From NCBI GenBank assembly GCA_023053575.1, contig JAKZAP010000010.1, positions 12,299,225 through 12,363,224 on the forward strand: 64,000 nucleotides of DNA, written 5' to 3'. The notes below the pieces were generated by a model. That model was not told the origin of the DNA and made no database searches. It was given only the letters and a program-made list of their open reading frames with translations. Below, piece after piece: positions 23,901 to 35,800 of this stretch (the first letter of the stretch is position 1; each line of letters starts with the position of its first letter). The DNA comes from Branchinecta lynchi. Taxonomy: Eukaryota; Arthropoda; Branchiopoda; Anostraca; Branchinectidae. The position numbers were made by a program, and so were the translations under genes.

Positions 23901-26900
23901 AGGGATGGAGATGGGGGTAGTTACACTTCCTGGTGAGGGTGAGGGGGGCGTCGGGGTCATTCGTGGTGACATATTGCCGGCGGCCGAGCCACAGCTTCCT
24001 TGTGAACCACGGTGATGGAGTATAGCCTGCCGAAGCTGCACCTCGCAACCAATATTGCCGCTCATGCTAGAACGCTGCAAGCAAAAATAGAACATGGGTT
24101 AGATAGAGCCGCTAGTGTAACTTAGGCTTCGATGCCACAAGAGCAAAAATAAGAGCGTGTTCCACCTTTCTAACAATAGTAGCTATTAGTTACTATTTTC
24201 GTTCCAACCTCGTCAGAAGTTACTACGCTGACCGTTCCGACCTTCTCGAAATAGTAACTATTTGCTTACCATGCTCGGGAGCGTAGTAAGCGTAGTAACT
24301 ACGAATATCAGTGACGTGATTAGTCCGATTAGCCCGTGGCATCATATTTGCCCGAAAGAAGAAAAAGGCGTTCCAGCCCTGACGCCAAGAACCAAAAATC
24401 GTGACGTCATGCGTAGTAACTACTGCAAGTAGGGTGAAACGCGCTTTAGGGAGTAACCACAAGACCTATGATTTGCTTGCTTCGCAAAAGGGCCATACTC
24501 GTAGCGCCTCCCACTACGCTTGCGTCATTTAAAGCGAGACAAACTTGCGGGTGTAGAAATTTCTAGTAAAGCTAAGATGCGGTCTGCAGACATCGAGGAA
24601 ACAGAGGAGGTTGTATCTTTTTTTGCTGTGTTCAGAATCTACAAATATTGGAGCCAGCGCTGGTGCACGACCGATCAAGTTTCACTAGGGACGTTCACTA
24701 TCGCTAGTGATGCTAGTGTCGCTGCTATTTGAGTGTGTGTCACGTTTTTCAAGTCTTGGCATTACTCCCTTGTGTTGTTTTGCTCTGGATGCCACATGCT
24801 CAAAGTTTGCAACTGAACCAGAAAAATCTGCAGACACATCCATAGAATCGGAAGCCGGTCTACTCTACAGCATTGATCCCAAGCGGAAGTGAAGAAAAGG
24901 GAACCAACATAAAAGGGGAAGAAGATCGCTCCGTTCAAATACAGGTAGAGGAAGGACGTTGTGAACAACATCCTGTAGCGGTAGATTCCGCGGGGCAAAG
25001 TCGGGTAGACCCCCTGATCCAGCCTCCGGTAAATTCCCTGAGACCAGTTCCGGTAGATTCCTTGAGCAAGATTTCAGTAGATCCCCTGAGCAAATTCCGG
25101 TAGGTTCCCTGATCCAGCCTCCGGTAAATTCCCTGAGACAAGTTCCGGTAGATTCCTTGAGCAAGATTTCAGTAGATCCCCTGAGCAAATTCCGGTAGGT
25201 TCCCTGATCCAGCCTCCGGTAAATTCCCTGAGACAAGTTCCGGTAGATTCCTTGAGCAAGATTTCAGTAGATCCCCTGAGCAAATTCCGGTAGGTTCCCT
25301 GATCCAGCCTCCGGTAAATTCCCTGAGACAAGTTCCGGTAGATTCCTTGAGCAAGATTTCAGTAGATCCCCTGAGCAAATTCCGGTAGGTTCCCTGATCC
25401 AGCCTCCGGTAAATTCCCTGAGACAAGTTCCGGTAGATTCCTTGAGCAAGATTTCAGTAGATCCCCTGAGCAAATTTCGGTAGGTTCCTGGGCAATAATC
25501 CGGTAGATTCTCTAAAGATCATCAAGTTCAGGTGAATCTGACAAATTACAAATGTTTCAAGATCTCGCTGACTGTCACTGCTCATACAACACTCCAACAG
25601 TACTTGAAACTTTCCAATTCTAACTCTTCCTACATCCTTGGAGATACGTGTGCAGGAGATTTTAACACTACGTTAAAGTTTAACTGAAAAGCCAATTTAT
25701 TTTCAATCATTTTATTGAGTACACTGCATTATTTGGATTTTGTTAAGGGATTTTTCTTATTTTTCATTGTTTGCTCTAGTATGACGTTCAGAACATCTAC
25801 GGCCGTCCCCACAACGCAAAATTCAACTACGACGCAGAAAATTTGAATCTGAATAGAGACGCGGCTTTTCAGTGGCCATGGTGATGAGCTTACCGAAGGT
25901 AACTCACTCGGTGAACACTCATTTTTTGTAAATCGTTTCGGCGAGCATGCTAAACAGGTACACGCACATAAAGGTACCACAGATCCGACAGGAAAATTCC
26001 ACTATATGAAAATTGATAATTCGTGAATAGCGGAGCAACGAAGCAACACATTTTCATCGGGTCTTCAATGGTCTTTAATTGAATAAGTGACGGGTAAGGG
26101 CTACAGAGCCCATCTTAGAACTCGACCTTACTCTTGACCCAAATAGTCCTCACACCAAGTTTCGTCAAAATATCTCATTCCCTTCGAGAGTTATAGCGCA
26201 CACAGACGGACGGACAACTTTTGCGATGTCACAGGTATCCCTCCACTTACGTTTTGGGATTCCAAAACGATCATTAACTTGACTCACGCTTACGACCCTC
26301 TGCGGACATTCTTTCTTATTGATGCTGGTTAGCTTTTTCATATTGTTTTGTTTAGTTTGTTTGTTGTCTAGACTGTTTAATCTTGGCCCTTTTCAATTAA
26401 ACTTTAAAGAACTTGAGAAGCTTTGACGATCTCAGCTGGTATATCTGGGTAGAACGCGATACAACCTATCATTGTTCACGAGATTGAGTTTTGTAGGCTA
26501 ATGGTAAACCCGATGGTAACAGTACTTGAATTACCTGTAGATGTTGAAATTCCTGCTGAAGTGACTTGACATCAGGACTTCCAGGTTTGTTCAACTGGCC
26601 GATAGATGGGCAACCATCGCTAGCTCGTCGCTGAGACTGTGGCGGTGGAACAAGGGAATCTCGGTCTCTGGGTGGGGTATGTGCCTCCCGACCCCCTATA
26701 ATTAGGATATAAATATTAGCAAGAACAAATAAGCCGATAGAACCTCCGTCGTTGGTCCCATGCACCGACTATGGATACCCTGACAAAACTGAGCAAAACT
26801 AAGCTACTTGCTCAGCTCTGGGTTGACGCCCGTCTACTTCCTTCTTCGCCGCTACGCATAACAGATGAAACGACCGTAGCAGGCGTACATGCCGCCTCTG

Positions 26901-29900
26901 CAGCTGACTCTCGACAATTTCTTCTCTGGGGCTCTACTGCGATGTAACTGTATGTAACGATAACGAATTCTGATGCTCCACGTAGCTCCTACCCTCCGCT
27001 CGTTTGCATCGGGCAGGGCCTCGGGAATCTATTCGACTCCGCCCGTTCGTATCATAGAGATCGGGGGACAGACATTCTTGTGCTGATTTGTTCTTGTTAT
27101 TAGCCCTCCCAGTCGCTTTGTTTTTTGTTTCTTCTCCTTCAACATGTTCAAGGGTGCCTTTGTATTTTGTACATCTCTACTGTTTCGGCAACATTCTATT
27201 CAGGCGTTTACGCAGACCCATTTTTGCCGACTTAAGTCCAACTGAATTTGTTTGTGATTGTCCTACAATTATTACGTTACTAGTGCCCTATGTTTACACT
27301 CTACTCAAGTGACAAGTCTTACGACTTACCACTTTAGCGACAAGAAATAAACAAATAAATAAACTGGCTAGCAAACGAACACAGAGCTTACGGATTTCAT
27401 AAAACTAAAGCCCAGGCGAAGTTCGTACTCTCGGGGCAGGCATACAGGCAGGGGTCCCTTTTCACCCTATGTAGTGTGGATTAGAAAGCACTGAATTGGA
27501 AAAAGAGTTTCAGTGATTCGGGTAGGACGACGGATTCTTGATGTAACGTGACCGACAACTTAGGCACGGCTTCACGTTATAATAAGTTTCGTGAAAAGAC
27601 GTTTTAAATTTGCTCCTTCGCTCCGGAATTTTTACGCGTGCAGGTTTCCCCATTTTGATGCGAATTTCGCACGCGAAATTTTATCGGACTGTCTGTAAGT
27701 AATCAGAGCGTCACATTTTTAGCTACGACCTGAAGAAACGGAATGTCGCTGAAAAACCAGTTCAGCTAAACGTACGGAAATTTCCCGCCTGAAATCGACC
27801 CCGAAAAATGAAACAGATTTCGACCCAACTTCCTGCTACTTTCTTTCTCGGATCGACCGGAACTGTGGTCGAAATTCCGGCCGCCCGAGCAAGAACCTCA
27901 AATTCAGATCGATCCGAGGAAGAAACTAACCTGAAATTGGGTCTGCGTAATTTTGTCTCGGTCGATTTCAGGCGAGGCATTTCCGTACGGGAACAATCTG
28001 GCTAACACTACCGATCGTGCCATGGCGGTTAAATAGGAGCTAAACAGAACTTAAAAAGTAAAAAACAAAAGAGAAAACTACCTAAGCGCATGCCTTCAAC
28101 GACTGTGGTAAGGCCACTACGCCTGACTTTTGGGGGGTTCTTGCTTCGTTGGATGCTTGCAAGCATGCAGCTATTGGGCACGGGCATTTGAAGGGGTGCC
28201 AAGTTCGGTGGGGTGTACTGGCGCTTCATGCGATTTTCAACTTCATGCACAAGCTCAGGACTGATCACTGAAGGGGCAAACAAAACAAAAGTCAGAAACA
28301 AAAAAGATAAAATAGCAAGACAACAAGAACAAAATTAACTTCCGACACAGGAAAACGGGACCTAGGTTTTCTGTGATATCACAAACTGGGATGCAACATA
28401 ACGTCACGCATAGACTGCAGGTCCTGAAACCATAATGCTTTATAACCTGCGGCGTTTCTCAGGACTGCAATTACGCATCTGACGAGAAAAAAATCGGAAG
28501 ATTTTGCATGTCCTCTTCTCTATATCTGCAAGGCAACAACAACAAAAAAAGTAGCTCTACGAAACGTCTGTTCTTCGACTGATTTCGGCGAACCTAAAAA
28601 AGGCTCATACCCAAATCTCAAATTTTAACATGACCTTTAACTTCTATGTCAATCACCAGGTTACTTTCCTCGTACAATTTTGCCCTTTTTTTGGATTTCC
28701 TTTTTCCACCGGACTTGGCGTAAATCATTCATCCAGTCCGAAAGCCAACAGAATACCCGAATTGTACCCTGTTTTGTTGCTTTTATATCAGCTTCCTAAC
28801 TGAAGATTTAGGTTCACTTGAGAAAAGTTCCGGTTTTAAGCGAACACCGGACGAACCATACATCCGAGGCATGACCTAACAATATTTCTTTATACAGCAC
28901 GCCCATTCCCCTATACGAATCTTCCAGTCAATATGACAACTCATTCCGATTTCCAAGTTTAGCCCTAAATTTCAAGGTACAAAGCGTATTCTGGGACCAA
29001 TAAGACACAACGAGTCAATACACAAACCCCAACTACAGAGGTCCCACACAGATTGGACGGGCAGGTAGAAATATAATCTCATTAAGTACCCTGCATTTTC
29101 GATTGCGTCCGTGAAGATTAGTAAACAACCAAAGAAACTACGGAAATCTACAGAGCCAGACTACAGAATCCGGGTGATCAAGAAAAAGGATAAATTATTA
29201 GAACTCAAATTGCTGCCCCCCCCCCCCCCCCCCCCCCCAAACATAATGCCCAAACGAGCCACAGCACAACAACGCAGATATACCTGGCGGTCGGGCAGTT
29301 ACAGTGAGAAGACCAGTTCTCCGAACCCTGCCGTGTCTCTGGACCTGCTGGACTTCCTCCGCATTCGCCATGGCCAAAGTGTGACGCTTGGAGTTACCCC
29401 GCGACTGCATATATCTATGAAAGAACAAATAGTTAAGGTAAGGTAAGGTAAGGTACAATTTTAATGGCAAATATAAATAAACCTGGTGTTTCTTAAAAGC
29501 ATCAGACATGCCAGTGGCATAAGAACGACGGTTCACTAATTCTGATGGGTTTGTGAAAATTATTAATACAATTCTAGCCTAAGGCATTAGTTGCGTTTTT
29601 GCTGATACCATGGTATCTGTTACCACGGTAACTGGATCTACAATTAGTCGTTTTTGCAGTTATCGTGGTATCTGATACACGGTGCTCTGCGGAAACGACT
29701 ATTGCCGAAATTGCACTTCCCGAAGTCTCCCAAAAGAAAACCAGATATCCAGTTACATCACTAAGTGCTAAACTTCTTTCTCACCAATCCGACAAAATTT
29801 GATAAAAGTGAGATGACTTTTCAGATACCACGACCAGTTACCACGGCCGGACCGTAGTATCTGAATATCTGATACCACGATAACTGCAAAAACGCCTTTT

Positions 29901-32782
29901 GACCGTGGTATCAGATACCACGATAACTGCAAAAACGACTTTAGACCGTGGTATTGGTATCAGATACCATGGTATCTGCAAAAACGCAACTATTGTAAAG
30001 AAAAAGCAAACGAATAACTATAAGTTACACCGACGACAGTACCTGATACAGATCCTCAATTTACTAAGAGCGATGGAATCAAGACTATAAATAAGGAATA
30101 AAGACTACGATACAAATATCGCCCTTCTACTGTAGTTTTGCACATAGTATCGTTCTTTCAGCCCTTGCTCCTCCTTTCTACCGATTCTGTGTTCACATCT
30201 TGTGCATGGTTTATTCAGACATAAAGTGTCAGGTCTGAGCCTGCTGCTCTCTGCAAAACTCTCTGTATCATCTGAGCAAATTGGCTGGTTTGGTAACAGT
30301 ACTATAGCGACGAATTAGGAAAGGACATTTGTACCGTGTTCTTCAAAACTGTGCTAACTGAAATTGTTTAAAAACTGAGTTAACTATACGATTGGATAGG
30401 ACATAGCTGATTTGGTATTCTGTTAAAATGTGCTAAGTGTTAGATGACGACATGAGCACCATCTAACAGGTAGATTAGTTTTAACTTTCTAAGTTCCTAA
30501 TTTCTTCATGCAGAAGGCATACACAAAACTGAGCCCAAAAATTATGAAAATGTAGCTAGCACAGTTTTGAAGAACACGGTACATTTTATTGTTGGTGATT
30601 CGTCCTACTTTTTCTTTCTCAGTTCGCTCAGCTGGTGACCGTTAGTTCACCTTTCGACTGCATGGACCCGTTTTTACCCGTTCTTTTTTTTTCTTTTATA
30701 GAGACTGTTTTATAGAGACTGAACCTTGGAACAGTTTGCCAGCAGAAGTTGTTAATTTAGGCAGTCTCCAAAGGTTTAAGTGTGGTATAGTCGACACCCC
30801 ATTTTATTCAGTTGCTTTTGTAGTTTGAAAATTTGTTTCCTTTTGTAGTGTGTCAATTTCTGTGGGTAAAGTGTATCTAACCCGTTTGTACTTGTGTAGT
30901 AATGGCGACAAGCTAAAAGCTTAACGCCAAATGTAATAATAAATACATAAGTAAAATAGCTGAACTCCGTCCTTCCACCTCGAGAACCAATACGTTCTTT
31001 AACTTTGTAACACTCCCCTGATAACTTTATACGAACAAAATTGTCTTCACTCAAATTTTGGGCTTTTACCAGATTCGGGTCAACTATCCAACCAATACAA
31101 CAAGACCAAAGGTTTCGATGGGATCCCAAAAATCTAATATTTGGTCCAGACAATTGCGAACGAACTACCATACTTGTCCAGAAACAAAAAAAAATCAGAA
31201 GCATATTCAGCGTATCTACTTATCCGTAAAAAGAACATCTAATCAACTTCAATTAAGACTTCTTATAAAAAATCCGGTTTCAACCGGATTCCGAACGAAC
31301 TATATGTCCCGGTAAAAAAAAAGATTGTCATACACAGATTCAGCGTATCTTCTTACCCCTGAATCTGTCATCTAATCAACTTCAAATACAACTTTTGATT
31401 TTAACAAATTTTCCGGTGTTCCAAAAAATAAGTGTTACACGTTTTGGCCAACACAACACAAATTGGCCATCTAAACAACTTCAGATAAACGATTTACTTT
31501 TAACAAACTTTCCGGTTTTGACCGAATTCTGGGCGAACTTCTTGCCCTGCGAGAAAATGGTTTTCACCATCGTGTTCAGCATGTCTTACTACCGCTAAAT
31601 CGAACATACTAATCAACTTCAAACAAAACATTTACTTTTAAAAGACATTCCGGTTTTGGTCGGATTCCGGGCTAACTACTTTTCCGGCGAAAAAATGGTT
31701 TTCATCATCGTATTCACCATGTCTTCTTACCCCTATATCGAACATCTAATCAGCTTGAAATAGAACTTTTACTTTTAACAAACTTTCCGGTTTTGAACGG
31801 ATTCCGAGCGAACTACTTGTCCGATGACAAAATGGTGTTCACCATCGTGTCCAGCATGTCTTCTTACCCCATAATCGACTACCATATCATCTGTTTAAAA
31901 ATATTTTCATTTGCCCTATAATTTAAACCCCCTCCCCGACCCCTAAATGTAGGGCTACAGAGCCATCTACGAACTCGACCTTACTCTTGACCCAAAAAGT
32001 TCTAATACCTAGTTTCATCAAAATATCTCATTCCCTTCGAGAGTTATAGCACGCACACACGGACAGACGGACAACTTTTGCGGATGTCATAGGTATCCCT
32101 CCACTTACGTTTTGGGATCCCAAAAACTAACAGCCTATGAAGATTCAATATCATAGTTCAACCTACGTCTAAACCATTCAGATACACGACACAATCAGAT
32201 TCCTTTGTAGATTTTCGGTTTCGACCCGGTTCTGTAGGAGCAATTTATTCCAGGCAAGAACAAATGCCATTTCCTGATACAGCGCGTTGCTACTTCCTTC
32301 CATCATCCGGATACTGCAAAAAACGCGGCCTATTTCCATCTTGTCTGAGCGGTTTGCCGAGGTTATATTTTGGTAAAGCTCATTTGCTTTACCATTATAT
32401 TGGTAAATTGGTCCTACTTCTGTCCTATGTGTGGTCATGAGGACGAAAGCGTAGTTCATTTGATGTATGATTGAGTGGAATTGAATGAATGGAGGAAGGA
32501 GGTATTTTGTGAGAGAGTGTATAGTGCAAAATGGATGGTAAGGATGATGAAGGATGAAGGTTTTGTTACTGTGAAAAAACTTGGATGTTACTTGAGGCTT
32601 GCGATTGAGCATAGAACAAGATTTTTAGAATAGGAGCAGTGTGTTAGTTCTGTAAGCTAGAGAATTTTTCATACAATTTTTGTTGCCATGGCCCACGGGT
32701 TTTGTCCAATAATTACATTCTATTCTAGAACCCATAGTTATTTGTAGACACTGCAACCCCTCCCCAAAAAGCTGGAATCACC

Positions 32783-32813
<31 letters not shown>

Positions 32814-35800
32814 TGTTTATTGATCCAACTCGTAGCGCCGACATGGCACTAAATACGTCGACCATTACATTTAAATACTTGAATAACTGAGTAAAATACT
32901 TGAATATATACAATTGTTACATAAAAGAAAATAAATCACTTAGAATTCACTTGTTTTTTGTTAATCTTCTCAGTGAAATATGGTACAAAGGAATTTGAAT
33001 ACCGGTTTGTGCGACATTTAACTGGCACAAGGAGATTTTGATGCCGTGTCCGTCCTGTCACCGGTGCTAGATCGGGCAGAATATCTCTGTGTTTTTCACT
33101 GGCAAGGATTGATCGGAAAAAACGTAAAATTAAGTTTCACCATTCGGATCACGCAAAGCATGTACTACGTTCTTCCGCCTAAAAAGCCAAGCGGTATCTC
33201 TGAATAAGGAACTATTCAGATGTAAGCAGTCATCATCATCATTATGTACATTTTGTCATATATGGGAAGAATCTCTCCAGCATGTCCTCTTTGCATGCAG
33301 AGAGCTATCAACCAAGAGGAAGAAAGTGATTTCAACTTTCAGATTATACGGCCCAGATCTTAAAGTCCAGACTCTAAAATACACAACGAAACTGGAGAAA
33401 GCCAAGGAGTCGAGCAGTCTTTAAGGAAGTCCTGGACTTCTTTGCAGAATCAGACGTTCAACTAAAATTCAGTGAAGTGGATGCAAAGTTCTCCCCAACC
33501 ACAAGAACGAAGTGCATTCGAAACCCATAGTTTTGGAAGAAGAAGAAGTCGGAAAGGGTTCGTGGATCCAGACGACTATACATTGGAGGGAAGGAAGGAA
33601 GAACCAAGTTATTTGGAGGCGAAAGGCTTTTCCATTGCATGATAAAATTATGACCAATCCCCAACTTTTGTTTACCTAACAAGATCCAGAGCATCTGGAG
33701 TCATATCCGCGGCATCCACTGAACTTCTAGAAGTGCTTGGCAGATCCTCTTGATTGTAACTGGCAGACGAATACGCTTCCGAGCTCAAACCATTCTGACT
33801 AGTACCATAATCCTTGCTGCCTGGCTGCTCAAAAGCTGAGCGGTAGTACCCGCCGCCGTCAGACGCACGCCGGCCGAACCCGGTACCTACACGGAAAACA
33901 AGCTCTAATTATCAAACTAAGCATCCAACCTTGCACAAACGCACATTGTTGCATACTTAGTTACAACTTTTATTCTATATACACGTTTAGAACAAGCTCG
34001 TTTGACAGCCATTCCACTGACAACTGAATAAATCAAACACTCGCAGATCTGGCAATACTCTTTATCTCTCCATGCCGATGCAAAATCTCCAGCCTCTCCG
34101 TGTACCTAGCGGAAGAAAGGCAGAAGTGGTGTCACAGCCGCTCCAAAGATCGCCGTGATTGTTTGACACAGGATTTGAGTCTTGAGTTTGAATCGTTACG
34201 GAGACGCTTACTCCTTCTTCCTGAGGATCACTGGTGTGTTTTCTACTCAATCATAGAGAGCATTACCGCGTGGCGCCCGAGGGTATACTAGGGGAGCCGA
34301 AGAAATTCCGAATAACAATGGAATACGGATTACATATATAACCCACCTGATAGAAAGTCTGAGCACAATGATAATACTTAAAGACAACCTTCACCTTCCA
34401 GATTACCAGATATCTGGCACGGTCAAGCTGGCCGCGTTCCAGATTTTTAAGAAAACGTCGTCAAACAAACTGCATATTTTCAAGGGACTTCCCGATCAAA
34501 AAGTTATCTCAAAGTAGTACTATGAAGTAGTACGAAAAATTGCATGCAGTATTAACGATGCTACTACATACTTCTACTTTAAGGCTACCGTGTTACTGCA
34601 TACTACTATATGCTACTATTAGCAAGACTGGATGCTAGTATGGCAAGACAGGATGCTACTGGATACTACTACATAAGACCGGACCAGTCTTAAATGATAG
34701 TATTATTTGCTATTACATAGTATTACATGCAACGTTTTCGTACTACTACCATACTACTGCGCAGGCTAAAAAGTTTTCATCGGGTTCGGGGTCTGCAGCT
34801 GTCGGAATGTGGCCTGATCCTCTCTTCGCTTACCTAATCGTGACCGACCAAAAAAGGAATGAATGTCACTGACCCCTATTTTCGACCTCTGACATAACAA
34901 GCCAAAGGCTCGGTAATCAGTGCAAGAGGCTAATCTCAGCTACATATGGCAGTTCAAGTACATGTGGTGCTGGGACAAAATCTGTCATTCTTGTCTTGCA
35001 ATGCTATTTAAGTTGGATCCAGCATGCGAAGCCTAATTTAACTTTAAATAAAACTTTTCATCCGCCAAAATGATGAGTCAAATAAAAGGATAATAAAAAA
35101 AATCTGAATATCGTTTTCATCCTGACATTTTCAAATCTTAAGACATACAAGTCTATATCAATGAAAAAATGCTGAACTTTTTCTTAAAGGACACATTCTG
35201 CCTTTTATAATATACCTAGCTCCCGAATTTTGCCCCGGCTGTGCCGAGTTTTGCCCGTCACACCAGGCAAACTTTGCCAGAATCTTCAAGGGCTCTGACA
35301 ACTCTTTGGAGAGCATAAAGGCTGGATAGAGTCAACAAGCGCGAACAAGAAAATCGCTAATTTCACATGGAACGAAATTGTATTCTCGAAAAAATATATT
35401 TCTGATCCATTTCGTAGTCAAAAGATCATTTCTAGTAACAGTTGTGCTTTAAAAAACAAAACAAAAAAAGAACATTTGGGCAACTCCGAGCTAGCGTCCG
35501 AGGCATGGCCAATTTCAACAAAAGGCACTACAGTTAATGTTGGTACTGCATTTGATGCTACAGCAATAGCGGTACAAAGAGCAGTTAGGGGGGGGGGGCT
35601 GTCCTGGCTTAAAATCATCAAGTAATCTTCGGATTCACCAGTATCCCAGTAACATTTCGCTATCTAGCCAGGACGTGGTGCATCCTTGGTGTAGATGATT
35701 TTTGGAACACATTAGACAGACTGCATGACTTTGCAATATGTAACTCGTTTCTGAACATAACAGCATACAAACGGAAAAATTATTGCGCTCGGAAAACGTC

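Noticed and set aside
24865..25473. Overlapping reverse-strand ORFs with repeated SQGIYRRLDQGTYRNLLRGS-like protein
   Set aside because: They follow from a stop-poor 95-base tandem unit read in shifting frames and end in stops each third unit. There is no start context or splice support.
27762..28005. ORFs on both strands
   Set aside because: They arise from the inverted-repeat symmetry at 27771-27989.
28261..28268. Alternative acceptor (cttcag before TGATCAG) for the kinase exon
   Set aside because: It puts the sequence out of phase with the upstream exon and produces a TGA; the AG at 28261 keeps the frame.
34062..34250. Reverse frame with GCDTTSAFLPLG, recalling a motif of multicopy invertebrate proteins
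   Set aside because: Only eight residues agree, the second copy (36722-36885) does not keep the motif, and the rest has poor composition.
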